The notes: generated from the letters alone by a model not told the origin. DNA of 64,000 nucleotides from Semisulcospira habei (GCA_036245525.1 BTPG01000005.1:205928030-205992029); one strand, 5' to 3'; numbered from the stretch's first letter, positions 40,554 through 50,700 are shown. Made by a program: numbers and translations.

Positions 40554-40699
40554 CTCCTGTTGTGCTTCTTGCTCTTCAGGCAGTACTTGCAGATCAGGAT
40601 GACGAAAATGACGATGACGAGTCCGCCGAGCACGCCGGCAAGCAGGATGATGAACGTGATGAAGGAGGACACGGTCGCCTCGCCACCACCCACGTAATT
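40554..40699 (-). CDS. CBARP: CBARP-like exon: transmembrane segment
   Basis: This 146-nt exon reads in phase 0 from NYVGGGEATV, then a hydrophobic stretch of about 24 residues (FITFIILLAGVLGG, LVIVIFVILIC) and a basic stop-transfer KYCLKSKKHNR. The acceptor is ...TGTGTGCAG, whose pyrimidine tract is a long (TG)n array. The donor is GGAG|GTTAGA. It ends with two bases of a codon (AG), completed by the first base of the exon at 37151 to give Arg. Vertebrate CBARP has a comparable DNYV stretch before its single membrane segment and a CKRC just after it, which fits the CKYC here. The basic cluster after the segment predicts a cytoplasmic C-terminus. Confidence 0.85.
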
Positions 40700-40805
<106 letters not shown>

Positions 40806-40824
40806 CACAACAAATAGAGTGTAA

Positions 40825-41044
40825 TTAACTCATTCAGCCCGACCGGCCGTATTTCCCAAATTTTGGTAGCGTCATCTAATGACTATGCACCGGTTGCAGG
40901 CGATGAATCGACCATGATAATTCAAGGGCAGTGCCAGATTAGCTTGGCGCCGACAGGCGCCAAGCTAATCTGGCACTACCCTTGAATTATCATGGTCGAC
41001 CCAGGCATCTCCTGCTGTAGTGCGTCAGGGCTGAGATGGGTTAA
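40825..41044. mobile_element. Family B element, complete
   Basis: TTAACTCATTCAGCCCGACC at the left and CAGGGCTGAGATGGGTTAA at the right, 220 bp. The arms CAAGGGCAGTGCCAGATTAG and CTAATCTGGCACTACCCTTG pair with one mismatch. Confidence 0.93.
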
Positions 41045-41173
41045 ATCACACAGAATGAAACATGCATCAAGAGTGTGGAAGGGCAGGATGAGATGATGAA
41101 TGAACGGCAAAGTCTATCATCAATCGTCTGGACACTATCCGCATCATTCTGCACAGGTCCGCACAGGGAACAC

Positions 41174-41620
41174 TTAACCCATTGTCTGCTGAGAAAGAAA
41201 AAGCTGAGCACGACCCTCCTGCAAGAGACATAAATCCTCATGAGCCCCCGCATTGCGGGGGCTCATGAGGATCTATGCCTCTTGCTGACACCGTTGTATA
41301 ATTATTCACGTTCCTTGGATGGTCGTCTAGACCTGTTGGCTTTGAATTTACACAGGTTTCAGAAAACAAAATGGCTACCCTGAAGCGGAAGCCCTCTCTG
41401 AGAGGGCGAAAATTTGCGACTCCAAAACAACGTGGTTTAAAAAAATTCTTTCTTGTTCAGACTATTATTTCATCGTCGTTTGAATCAATATTAGGAGTGT
41501 CTGTGTGTGGTGCCAGCGATCTTGGGCCGGTTTTGTTTGATTTGTTTATATTGACCGGTTTGTGCAGTCAGCCACCGGTACTGTCAACAGCACCGTTAGC
41601 TGCATGCGCCAAGGGGTTAA
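41174..41620 (+). mobile_element. Family A element, enlarged
   Basis: TTAACCCATTGTCTGCTGAG at the left and ATGCGCCAAGGGGTTAA at the right. The core is at 41221-41285. The body is about 220 bp longer than usual. Confidence 0.7.
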
Positions 41621-42086
41621 AACAAAACAGATTATATAAGATCACACGGCGCGAGATCGGGTGACCTGAGGTGAGATTAGAATAGATGACACGGGATGAA
41701 TTGAGGCGAGGTCAGATGACATTAAATTGCATGACATGAGACAGATTTCACTGTAGAATTTCCTTTGCGGACAAATTTAAATCAACATCGTGACTTAAAA
41801 CATATACATACATAACACCTTTTTTTTAAAAAATGTGTGGCAAATTCTGCTGAAAGTTTATCCGTTTACACAATCATGCTGTCAGAGAAAGTGTGTGCTT
41901 CGTTTCATTGTTGCAAATCAACATCAGTTTATGTAATAACGCTAGTTTCCTGTTTGCTCCCCAAGTACGCCATGTTATTCTCTAATCACTAATTGCGAAA
42001 ACATCACGAACGAAAATAGACGAAAATAAAAACAAGGAAAGAAAAAAGAAAAGAGACGCACTTAAAATAACAAGGACAGCACAGTA
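41621..42086. other. No gene recognised
   Basis: AT-rich sequence with GATGACA-like short repeats at 41640-41740. Confidence 0.4.
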
Positions 42087-42170
42087 GTTTTGTCGTTAAA
42101 GAGCGGTGCCAGAATAGCCTGGCGCCTGTAGGCGCCAGGCTATTCTGGCACCGCCCTTTAACGACAAAAC
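42087..42170. repeat. B palindrome with new outer arms
   Basis: GTTTTGTCGTTAAAGAGCGG and CCGCCCTTTAACGACAAAAC pair apart from one mismatch. The inner TAGCCTGGCGCC/GGCGCCAGGCTA is changed in both arms. Confidence 0.92.
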
Positions 42171-42290
42171 TAATCTTGACCTGAAACGAACACTGGTTTT
42201 CCTGCGTCACTTCCTCGTACTTCACACGCTTAGTATTCAAAAGCAAAGCGAGTGAAAACTGCCTAGCGTATACAACGGGAAGAACATCTC

Positions 42291-42372
42291 AGCAAAGAAA
42301 CGCGCTTGGAAAGGCCGAGTACAACACAACTGCGTTGTGCTTTCTCAGCGTGTTTTTTTCTTTGTTGGAAAA
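42291..42372. repeat. L palindrome
   Basis: CAAAGAAACGCGCTTGGAAA pairs with CTCAGCGTGTTTTTTTCTTTG around GTACAACACAACTGCGTTGT. Related arms occur at 43089 and 53157. Confidence 0.78.
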
Positions 42373-42427
42373 TGAAATCCATACTAAAAGGGTGACTGTC
42401 AAGCGTGGGAAATGCGAAGAAGACCCC

Positions 42428-42459
42428 CCCACACACACACACACACACACTCTCCTCCC

Positions 42460-42492
<33 letters not shown>

Positions 42493-42600
42493 ACACACCG
42501 CCAAAAAAAAAAAATTAATTAAAAAAAAATAACAATAATAAATAAATAATAATAAATAAATAAATAAATAAATTTAAAAAATCTTAAAAACAGAAAACAA
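42428..42600. repeat. (CA)n, poly-C, and A/AAT-rich run
   Basis: Twelve CA units, then C tracts of about 35 bases, poly-A and AATAAATAAAT repeats. Confidence 0.9.
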
Positions 42601-42607
42601 TAAACAC

Positions 42608-42710
42608 CACACACATACACACACACACGCACGCACGCACACACACTCACACACAGACACACACACACACAGTACACACACAAACACATACACACAGTAC
42701 ACACACACAA

Positions 42711-42741
<31 letters not shown>

Positions 42742-42874
42742 GTACACACACACAGACACTCACACACACACACACACACAGTACACACACACAGACACTC
42801 ACACACACACACACACAGTACACACAAAGCACACATACACACACACACACACACACAGTACACACACACAGACA

Positions 42875-42913
<39 letters not shown>

Positions 42914-42965
42914 CACACACACAGACACACACACACACATAGTACACACACAAACACACACACAC

Positions 42966-43001
<36 letters not shown>

Positions 43002-43075
43002 AAAACACACACGCAGTACACACACACATAGACACACAGTACACACACACAAACACACACACACACTCACACACA
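42608..43075 (+). repeat. Long CA-rich array with CAGTACACACAC higher order
   Basis: CACACACAGTACACACACAC recurs at intervals of about 26-60 bp, giving a higher-order pattern on the CA repeat. Confidence 0.9.
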
Positions 43076-43153
43076 AATTGCTTACAAAAGCTCAAGTACA
43101 ACAAAATTGTGTTGTTCTTGTTCTTTTTAAGCGTGTTTCTTTCCTTGTTGGGA

Positions 43154-43158
43154 TTTTG

Positions 43159-43190
<32 letters not shown>

Positions 43191-43209
43191 TGCGTGGGTG
43201 CGTGCGTGC

Positions 43210-43298
<89 letters not shown>

Positions 43299-43317
43299 TG
43301 TGTGTGTGTTTGTGGAA
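43154..43317 (+). repeat. (GT)n/(GTGC)n array
   Basis: GTGCGTGC units in the middle of long GT runs. It follows half of an L palindrome. Confidence 0.93.
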
Positions 43318-43876
43318 GTCAAGGAACACAATAATGCTCTCTGTTGGCGTGTTTCTACAAGAAGAAGGTGCAGAAGATGGCTTACTAACTGCGTTGGAGC
43401 GTACTTCACGTGAATGAAGTTGAGTAGCACCATGTTAATCTTGTTGATGGTGCCGTTGCTTGGAGGCATCCTCACCACAACTCTCTACACTCGCGCGCGT
43501 CAGGATCTGGAAAACCCGACTCCTTTGACACAAGCTGGTTGTGTTCCATTCCGAGCCACGGCTACATCACTGTACAGCAATTACTGTTCCGGTGCTAGTC
43601 TTTTATGGTTTATTTATGTTTTCAGATATCCTGTCTGGCGAGTGGCCGGAGTCGTTTGTCTACAAAGTGTTTTTGTAACGACAAGCTTTGTTTCCGGAAA
43701 ACTCCACACTTTGAAACGTCAGTTGAATTTCCTTTGTGAAACAATCCGCTCAATCCGTAAAATTCGCGCCGTCCAAGTTCAAACGCCCGTGGTCTACTCC
43801 TTATGAGGAAAAGATGTAGGCACTACCACTGTATCCATTCGGCTCTGATAAACTCCACTAAGATATGAATCAAAAC

Positions 43877-43950
43877 AACAGTTGAAGGGTTGTGCCAGAA
43901 TAGCTTGGCGCCTCATGGCGCCAAGCTATTCTGGCAAAACCCTTGTGTAG
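43877..43950. repeat. B palindrome
   Basis: GAAGGGTTGTGCCAGAATAG and CTATTCTGGCAAAACCCTTG pair with mismatches at TGTG/AAAA. Confidence 0.82.
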
Positions 43951-44029
43951 TGTTTAGATATGTTTAAATGGGTTGGGCCGGCAAGAGTTTTCGATGTTAT
44001 AAGAACATGTATTAGGTGGAGGCTTATAA

Positions 44030-44108
44030 GGACCTTTGCTTTCATTTGTGCTCTGATTTTGTCATTATGGACATTACGGATGTGGGCCATAAGGTCCAAA
44101 ATTACAGA
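44030..44108. repeat. G palindrome, diverged
   Basis: GTGCTCTGATTTTGTCATTA is matched loosely by GGTCCAAAATTACAGACAG. Confidence 0.55.
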
Positions 44109-44129
44109 CAGAGCAGAGAGAGAGAGAGA

Positions 44130-44558
44130 GATAGGTAAAAGCACTGTCAGGGGAGAGAATTGTGCAGTATCGACCAATGATCATAGATCAAGTTTGATAG
44201 AAGGGGGAAAAAAAAAGGAAAGAAGGGTGCGCTAAGTAAGTGACTGGAAGTAGTGGATATGGAAGCCCCCCCCCCCCACCCCCACCCCCACCCCACCTCC
44301 CCCCCCCCTCCGCCGAAAGGGGGCGTATCGCATATTCACTAGATTTCTAGCCCCTTGAACCTAAGTAAGTGACTGGAAATAGTGAATATTAAAGCCCCCT
44401 CACGGGGGCTTCCAAATTCACTACTTCCAGTCACTTACTTAGCGCACTCTTCTTTTCTTTTTTTTTTTTTTTTTTTTTGTGCTTCGATCAAACTTGATCT
44501 ATGATCATTGGTCGATATTGCACAATTATCTCCCCTGACAGTGCCTTTACCTACTTTA
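44130..44558. mobile_element. Fold-back element with ~130-bp inverted arms
   Basis: AGGTAAAAGCACTGTCAGGG, TATCGACCAATGATCATAGA and CTAAGTAAGTGACTGGAAGT on the left are mirrored by ACTTCCAGTCACTTACTTAG (44420), TCTATGATCATTGGTCGATA and CCCTGACAGTGCCTTTACCT on the right. A direct repeat of CTAAGTAAGTGACTGGAAAT lies inside at 44361. Confidence 0.88.
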
Positions 44559-44854
44559 CTTTGTAATCTTCCTAAAATATTGGCACAGGCAGTCTCGCCT
44601 TTTCTTTTAATTTATTATTTAGACCAGAACAGATATTCCAAAATAACTCACGAGTACAGATATGGGTGGTCTACGTGAGCTATGAAATCACAAAATGGAA
44701 CACACCGATTCGCACTGCACAATAAAAAGGAAGACCTTATAACTAACTGCCTCAAAGAAGTGCTGATATGTGCTTTTGAATATTAAGAGCGACGGCCGTA
44801 AAGTAAAAAAGAAATCACAGACTAGAACATAAATAACTTGTTCCCCTACATGCA

Positions 44855-45062
44855 CTTCACTCATTGCACCGCAAGACCGAAATCCACAAATGTTGCCGCT
44901 GTCCTCTGAAGATTGCATTGCAGTCCAGATCGACCATGATAGTTCAAGGGTGATGCCAGAATAGCTTGGCGCTCATAGGCGCCAAGCTATTCTGGCATCA
45001 CCCTTGAACTATCGTGGTCGATCCATATCTTGCTGTGGCGTGTCTGGGGCAGAATGAGTTAA
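44855..45062. mobile_element. Family B element, B2 flanks
   Basis: CACTCATTGCACCGCAAGAC at the left and GGCAGAATGAGTTAA at the right. The arms CAAGGGTGATGCCAGAATAG and CTATTCTGGCATCACCCTTG share the GAT/ATC change. Confidence 0.9.
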
Positions 45063-45225
45063 ACGACAGGAATAATAACATTGCTAGACTGGTCTTCAAC
45101 CGAACCTTGCTCGTTGTAGGTTGGCATCAGATGACCATGTCTTCGTAAGGACCGCGCACAGACTATGCAAATCAAGCCTCGCAGATCTTCCCTGTCGAGA
45201 AAATGTGACCAACCTGCACCCAACT

Positions 45226-45291
45226 ACAAGAGGTATACATCTTCATGAGCCCCCGCAGATGCGTGGGCTCATGAGGATCTATGTCTCTTGG
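45226..45291. repeat. A palindrome
   Basis: CAAGAGGTATACATCTTCAT and ATGAGGATCTATGTCTCTTG pair with several mismatches. Confidence 0.8.
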
Positions 45292-45428
45292 AACTGAATG
45301 GTATTCACTGAAGGATCGTTGCAGACGATCTGTCCGAAAACTGGGACGACTGAAGACTTTTTGACGCAGGTTGTTCTTTGGGGGAGCCTTGGGTCGAAGC
45401 AGACATTGAAAACCACTGACCAGAGCAA

Positions 45429-45745
45429 ACAGTAAGAGTCCGAAATAGCTCAGGCGGTTAAGCGTCGGAGCAGGAGAGCGAAGAGAATCGCCGGGTCGTG
45501 AGTTTGAATCCCGTCCCGGCCCTGGTAGCTGGACTCGCAATCCAGGGGGGAAAGACGGGCTTGTTCAATAGCATGTCCGTTGAAAGGTCCTGGTAAATCA
45601 AAGTGGCACGGAGTGCGCCTGAGTTGATCAGTGTTCAGGTCGTACTCCATAGGTAATCGATTTCCCTGTCCCCCATAACCCGCCCGCCAGGGCCGTCCAT
45701 TATCACTTCGGTGCCGTGGACGTTAAACCCGAACTAACCAGCAGA
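45429..45745 (+). mobile_element. Second tRNA-derived SINE family
   Basis: TAGCTCAGGCGGTTAAGCG resembles a box A and GGGTCGTGAGTTTGAATCCC a box B, 50 bases apart, as in tRNA-headed SINEs. The 3' end (CGGTGCCGTGGACGTTAAAC, CCGAACTAACC) resembles the mini-retroposons at 31644 and 61478. It is not a tRNA gene: the cloverleaf is not closed. Confidence 0.7.
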
Positions 45746-45986
45746 CCGTCATTACGGACTCGTCTCGTGTAACTCACCAATCACAAGGTACACAGAAAGA
45801 ACCGGAAGCGCGACCTTTGACCTCTATGGTGGGGTTGCAGAAATGCTCTGGTCACTACAGGGAAAATGACAAGCGGTTGATTCGAACGAGGTCGTGCAGC
45901 CTTCGTTTTTATTTTCAGTCTGTGTGATGTTCAGCGGCCACACTGAGTGGGCTGATCACATGCAGCTGTTTCACGATCCACTCATA

Positions 45987-46106
45987 AACATCCGTATGTG
46001 ATCGATTTATGATCTAAAATTGCCTTTCATTTCTATGGACGCAGATAACATCCGTATGTGATCGATTTATGATCTAAAATTGCCTTTCATTTCTTTGGAC
46101 GCAGAT
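45987..46106 (+). repeat. 60-bp tandem duplication
   Basis: ACATCCGTATGTGATCGATT through GGACGCAGAT occurs twice with one difference (TTCTATGG/TTCTTTGG). Confidence 0.95.
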
Positions 46107-46184
46107 TGTGTTTTTGAGCCCATCGTAAATTCAACGCCAAAAAGTTTCGTCTGTCCAAGGAACTGTCGATAAAAAGTGTTTTCA

Positions 46185-46249
46185 GCAAGATGCATAGATC
46201 CTCATGAGCTCAGCAATTGCGGGGGCTCATGAGGATCTATGCCTCTTGC
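46185..46249. repeat. A palindrome
   Basis: GCAAGATGCATAGATCCTCA and TGAGGATCTATGCCTCTTGC pair with one mismatch. It is in reversed orientation (TTTCTCGGCATTTATA follows). Confidence 0.88.
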
Positions 46250-47269
46250 AGTTGGGTGGTTTTCAATATTTCTCGGCATTTATATTGGCGCGGACAATCG
46301 CGCAAAAAGAGTGAATCTTACCCAGACTCCCGTGGAGATTACGGAAGCAGACGTGGGCAGCAACCGCGGGTCGCATTATGACACGGGAACTAATTAACCA
46401 GTCTGTGAGATGTGCCCATATAGAGCCACGGCGAAAGTAGGTCACGTGATTAAAGGGAAGCTAATTATGAGGAATTAATACCGAGCAGGCGTTTACGGGC
46501 AGATAAAGAGAAGGTACAGGTAGCTAGGAGGTAGCCCAGACAGGCAATCAAAGAGAATGTAATGTGTAAGAAGGCGGGAGAGGAGGTGGGAGGGTGCTAC
46601 GTACGTCACCAGGGTCAAGATGAACGTCATTTTCAATAACCAGTGCCTGTTTGTCATAGTTTCCAACGGCTTTGTTTTGAGCTAGTTTTAGCATCATCAT
46701 CATGCAAAAATATGGCTGCAGTGCAGAGGGACTGTTGGTTGTCAGTTAGTGGCTTGAAAATGTTTTCTGCAACTGGAGGCTGTTGTTGTATGCATGAACG
46801 TGGGCTAAAACAATCGGCCTGGTGTAAGCCGAAAGTCTTAGCCTACTGTCACAACAGAAGGCTAAGACTTCTGTCTGCTGATTCCATCTTGAACAAACCG
46901 AATGCACTCTCTGAACTAAACCCTGAAAGCTTTCCAGACAAATAGGCCAACTCTGATCACACGAGGCGATTTCAAACTTAGATCTTTCAGAACTAAACTT
47001 TTGTCCGTAAAAGAAAGCTTTTCACCTGTCACCTTGCTGACAGAAAGGCCAACTCTGGTTGCACAAATCGATTCCAAAGATAGAAATTCGATGTACAACG
47101 TGGCATTTAACTGAGTCCAGAATAGCTGGCTGACCGCTGATAAAACCTAAATGGCAAAAGTAATCAAACGCAATCAGTGTCTTTCAGAAATAGACAGCAG
47201 TCCTCGTTCTCACAGCTGCTTGAATGCCAGAAGACACACTCATAGGAACATAGAGATCTATCTCTGCCA
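46250..47269. other. No gene; imperfect duplications
   Basis: GAAAGTCTTAGCCTACTGTC and GAAGGCTAAGACTTCTG form an inverted repeat at 46833-46873. AGGCCAACTCTG...CACA...CGATT is repeated at 46944 and 47046. Confidence 0.5.
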
Positions 47270-47333
47270 GCAAGAGGGATAGATTCTCATGGGCCCCTGC
47301 GAAGCAGGACTCATGAAAATCTATGCCTCTTGC
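47270..47333. repeat. A palindrome, diverged
   Basis: GCAAGAGGGATAGATTCTCA and ATGAAAATCTATGCCTCTTGC pair, centre GGGCCCCTGCGAAGCAGG. Confidence 0.82.
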
Positions 47334-47686
47334 AGATGACACAAACTGATTAATTAGTTATTTGGGCTTGAACGCCGAGCCCACTAGGAAAATCCAGACA
47401 ATGCCTTGAGTCCTAATGCAGCTTCACCTCACGTGTTTTGCAGACGCCTATTGTAACGAGCACTGTGACAAAGAGACAATAGGCCATCTTTTCAAGGTCG
47501 GCCACGTCAATCGAACTGACCACGTCAAGACACTGCAGTCCATAAGATCGCGGTCGATGGAACAATAATTGACTTTAACTGCCTGCCCTTCAGTGCAGCT
47601 AAACGCGAGCTGTGTTTTTGAAATCATCGTAAAATCAGCGTCAAAGATCCCCATACGCCAAAGGAACGTAGATAAAAGGTGGTTTA

Positions 47687-47752
47687 GCAAGAGGCATAGA
47701 TCCTCATGAGCCCCCGCGACTGCGGGGGCTTATGAGGATCTATACTTCTTGC
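47687..47752. repeat. A palindrome, reversed
   Basis: GCAAGAGGCATAGATCCTCA and TGAGGATCTATACTTCTTGC pair, with an intact GCCCCCGC centre. Confidence 0.88.
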
Positions 47753-48277
47753 AGCTGGGTGAGATATTGCATGTCTGTCCGGGCTTTTAAGATACCGTTT
47801 TGTTTTTTGTTTTTGTTTTTTGTTTTGTTTTTTTAATTTCGAAACACGTGCAATGCCGACCTACTTCTGATCTCCAGAAATTGCTGTAGAGTATCCACAC
47901 AGACGAGAACGAATACCTGAGTTTGGAAAAGTGCAGGGTGTAACCATAAACTACAAACTACAACAATCACCAAGATTACAAAGGTTTACCACTGTACAGG
48001 TATTTCACCGTTCAATCCACGCCGTTCACAATCACCCACGTCTCTCTGTCTGTCTCTTTCCACCACCGACCACTGCCCACCTATCAGCCCGCGCGAGCAT
48101 GTCAGATCTAACTGACCGCCAGCTTTTATATAGAGTACTTCAGGAAACGGGGAGCGAGCGATTTACCGCAAACCGGCTTCCTTCACGCCAGTCAATGACG
48201 TGATAGGGGAATGTGCACGCACATCGGGAAAATGCAGTCCGTTGCTATGCAGTGCCTCCTCTGGTTCCTCCCATCCA
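47753..48277. other. No gene recognised
   Basis: A TTTTGTTTTTTG run lies near 47802. The remainder is unassigned. Confidence 0.4.
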
Positions 48278-48344
48278 CCGAAAGGCACAGATTCTCATGT
48301 GCCCGTGCCGCCGCAGGGGGGTCACGAGAATTTATTTCTCTTGA
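48278..48344. repeat. A palindrome, diverged
   Basis: CGAAAGGCACAGATTCTCAT and ACGAGAATTTATTTCTCTTG pair imperfectly. Confidence 0.7.
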
Positions 48345-48524
48345 TGGACGGGCGGGAACCATTTACATCTTGAAGTTGAGGAAGTCAGCTCGAATGTATA
48401 AAGTCTGTGAGAATATAATTTAGACTTTAACTGGAATCGCAGGTCTGTGAGCATCGATTGACACCCGAAAGCGGCTTTCACGGTAATAGTCACCAGGTGA
48501 GTAAGCTGAGATTTAACGAAGAGT

Positions 48525-48840
48525 ATTAATGCCTTTTCCCTGCCGAGAAAGGGTGAACATGATCCAGCTGCAAGAGACACAGATCCTCATGAGCCCCCGC
48601 AGTTGTCAGCACCACGATGATAGAAGTCATCATTTAACCCTCTCAGCCCCAAGGTCCCATTTCTCAAAGTGTGGAGGTCTTGCCTAACGACTATGTACCG
48701 GTTGCAGGAGATGGCTTGACCATGATAATTCAAGGTTAGTGCCAGTTTAGCTTGGCGCCTGAAGGCGCCAAGCTAATCTGGCACTAACCTTGAATTATCA
48801 TGGTCATGAGGATCTATGCCTCTTGCTGACACGACTTATT
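48525..48840. mobile_element. Family A element split by a B-containing insert
   Basis: The left half GCAAGAGACACAGATCCTCA, TGAGCCCCCGCAGTTGT ends at about 48605. The right half ATGAGGATCTATGCCTCTTG resumes at 48806. Between them are CAGCACCACGATGATAGAAG, TTTAACCC and most of a B element whose arms read CAAGGTTAGTGCC and GGCACTAACCTTG. Confidence 0.88.
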
Positions 48841-48876
48841 ATTCCTGTTCCTTGGACGGCTGTGGTTCTTCGGCGT

Positions 48877-49322
48877 TGAATTTCAGTAGGGATCATTCTT
48901 CGGCGTTGAATTTCAGTGAGGAACATTCTTTGGCGTTGAATTTCAGTAAGGAACATTCTTTGGCGTTGAATTTCAGTAAGGAACATTCTTCGGCGTTGAA
49001 TTTCAGTAAGGAACATTCTTCGGCGTTGAATTTCAGTAAGGAACATTCTTTGGCGTTGAATTTCAGTAAGGAACATTCTTTGGCATTGAATTTCAGTAAG
49101 GAACATTCTTTGGTGTTGATTTTCAGTAAGAAACGTTTTTTGGCATTGAATTTCAGTAAGGAACATTCTTTGGCGTTGAATTTCAGTAAGGAACATTCTT
49201 TGGCGTTGAATTTCAGTAAGGAACATTCTCTGGCGTTGAATTTCAGTAAGGAACATTCTTTGGTGTTGAATTTCAGTAAGGAACATTCTTTGGTGTTGAG
49301 TTTCAGTAAGGAACATTATTGA
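48877..49322 (+). repeat. 30-bp minisatellite, ~15 units
   Basis: Units of GAACATTCTTTGGCGTTGAA plus TTTCAGTAAG, nearly identical. The array has no stops in some frames, so it yields long but artefactual ORFs on both strands. Confidence 0.96.
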
Positions 49323-50010
49323 AACAGAACCTGCGTCAACTGGCAATCACGCATGCAATATATCGTGGAGAGGGAGACGGACTGACCGTGAAATCTGTAG
49401 GATAGTGCTTGGTGCCTTTCTCCGAATTCTAACAGAGGCAAGTCACGTGAACAGTTTCACAACATATGACAAAGAAGTCCTCACTTTGTGTAATATACCA
49501 AAAAGGGAATAAAAGCAAAGAATTCTTGAACAGTATGTGTTCTTTTCGTATACATTTGCATGTCGACCGGGCCCCGAAAGGTGGCCTATGTGCATGAGTT
49601 TCATGTTGTCTATAGTGAAATATCTGAATTAGTTAAAAAGTATTCTTTTATTTAATGAAAAGAGTTCCAAAGAACGTTTTGAAGATACCGATCGACAGAT
49701 CTACGCGCGGCCAATACCGTGAAGGTTGCCAACACAAACCTATCCTACGTGACGACCCCATTAGCAAAAGACCGGCGATCCTCATCAGTTTTCGTCACAA
49801 CGGTCACTCGCTGGTCCTCAGTGCCACGCCAAAACCTGAATCACTTTGCTGTCCAATAAACACTGGTGTAAATGGGGTTAATTTCTACAGCCCGCGGGAG
49901 CTCATGGAGACCTTGGCTTGCGCGTGACACGCTGTCCACTAGCTAAACTTTCATATCATCGTAAATACCCTGTTCGTCAAGGCAAGAGACATAAAGAAGC
50001 TAATTTCTGG
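49323..50010. other. No gene recognised
   Basis: A 90-codon frame at 49655-49927 has no recognisable family and I do not call it. Confidence 0.4.
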
Positions 50011-50012
50011 TG

Positions 50013-50091
50013 TGCAAAAGAGGCATAGATCCTCATGAGCCCCTGCAACTGCAGGGGCTCATGAGGATCTATGCCTCTTACAGATGGTCAT
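50013..50091. repeat. A palindrome
   Basis: AGAGGCATAGATCCTCATGA and TCATGAGGATCTATGCCTCT are exact, with GCCCCTGCAACTGCAGGGGC as the centre. Confidence 0.93.
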
Positions 50092-50348
50092 TAGTCTAAA
50101 AAAAAAAAAAGCACTAACCGGACAAATTTAAAGACGTGTGCACTAACAGTAAATTTTCGAGGCTTATGATTCGATTTTCACCTAGCTGCGAAACAATCTC
50201 ATTAAAAAAAAACCAAAACAACATATTTATAACCAATAAGGTGCATGTCAACCCGTTTTAGGAGATGAGTATTTCTGGGGTGGACGTCACTGGGTCGTCA
50301 GAAAATCGTCCATTAAAAGCAGTCAATGTTTGATTTAGTTTGTGTTCA

Positions 50349-50530
50349 TTAACCCCTTAATTGCTGGAAAAGTGCGAACACCACCTGGCAGCAAGGTGCA
50401 AAGAACCTCATGAGGCCCCGCATCTGCGCGGGTTCATGAAGTTCTTTGCCTCTTGTTGACTCTAGTAATATCCGCTTGCATTGATTTTTACAGACATAAT
50501 TATGCGTCCAATGGCCGTAAAGTTTTATTA
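50349..50530 (+). mobile_element. Family A element, private arm changes
   Basis: It begins TTAACCCCTTAATTGCTGG. The core at 50391-50456 has GCAAAGAACCTCATGAGGCC and GGGTTCATGAAGTTCTTTGC: AAAGAAC/GTTCTTT replaces the usual ATAGATC/GATCTAT in both arms. Confidence 0.88.
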
Positions 50531-50552
50531 TTATTATTATTATTATTTTATT

Positions 50553-50601
<49 letters not shown>

Positions 50602-50700
50602 TATTACTTTTATTATTATTATTATTATTATTATTTTATTATTATTATTATTATTTTATTATTATTATTATTATTTTATTATTATTATTATTATTTTAAA
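50527..50700 (+). repeat. (TTA)n microsatellite
   Basis: About 50 TTA/TTAT units with interruptions. Confidence 0.95.

Larger units (their letters stand above)
17847..40699 (-). other. CBARP: CBARP-like gene (partial: transmembrane exon to stop codon)
   Basis: Seven exons on the minus strand chain together with consistent splice phases, apart from one gap between 29543 and 37005. The encoded protein has one membrane segment followed by a cytoplasmic tail of roughly 1050 residues. Four blocks agree with vertebrate CBARP in the same order: TEGDFHYLKHAK, QYRELWHLR, DSGYKSLE and ARDYSIDEKTNQIFNEFLRQE, plus an IPII...EEEAG ending. CBARP (BARP, Dos) is known to bind the CaV beta subunits and to damp voltage-gated calcium channel activity in neurons and secretory cells. 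The tail is longer than I recall for the mammalian protein (about 700 residues in all), mostly through Gly-, His- and Ser-rich filler. The N-terminal exon with the start codon should lie above 40.7 kb and was not recognised. The identification rests on recalled motifs and not on a database search. Confidence 0.82.

Noticed and set aside
42519..43329. Long Cys/Val or His/Thr ORFs
   Set aside because: They are translations of CA and GT microsatellites.
43414..43806. 130-codon frame with a hydrophobic start
   Set aside because: It starts beside a GT array and half of an L palindrome, lacks any recognisable family, and has no splice or promoter support. I treat it as chance.
45429..45515. tRNA gene
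   Set aside because: Same reason: a box A/box B head without complete stems, followed by a SINE body and tail.
46643..46945. 100-codon plus-strand frame
   Set aside because: It spans an inverted repeat and duplicated non-coding segments, with no recognisable domain.
48804..49346. Repetitive protein of 170-180 residues on either strand
   Set aside because: Both frames arise from the 30-bp minisatellite, whose unit length is a multiple of three and lacks stops.
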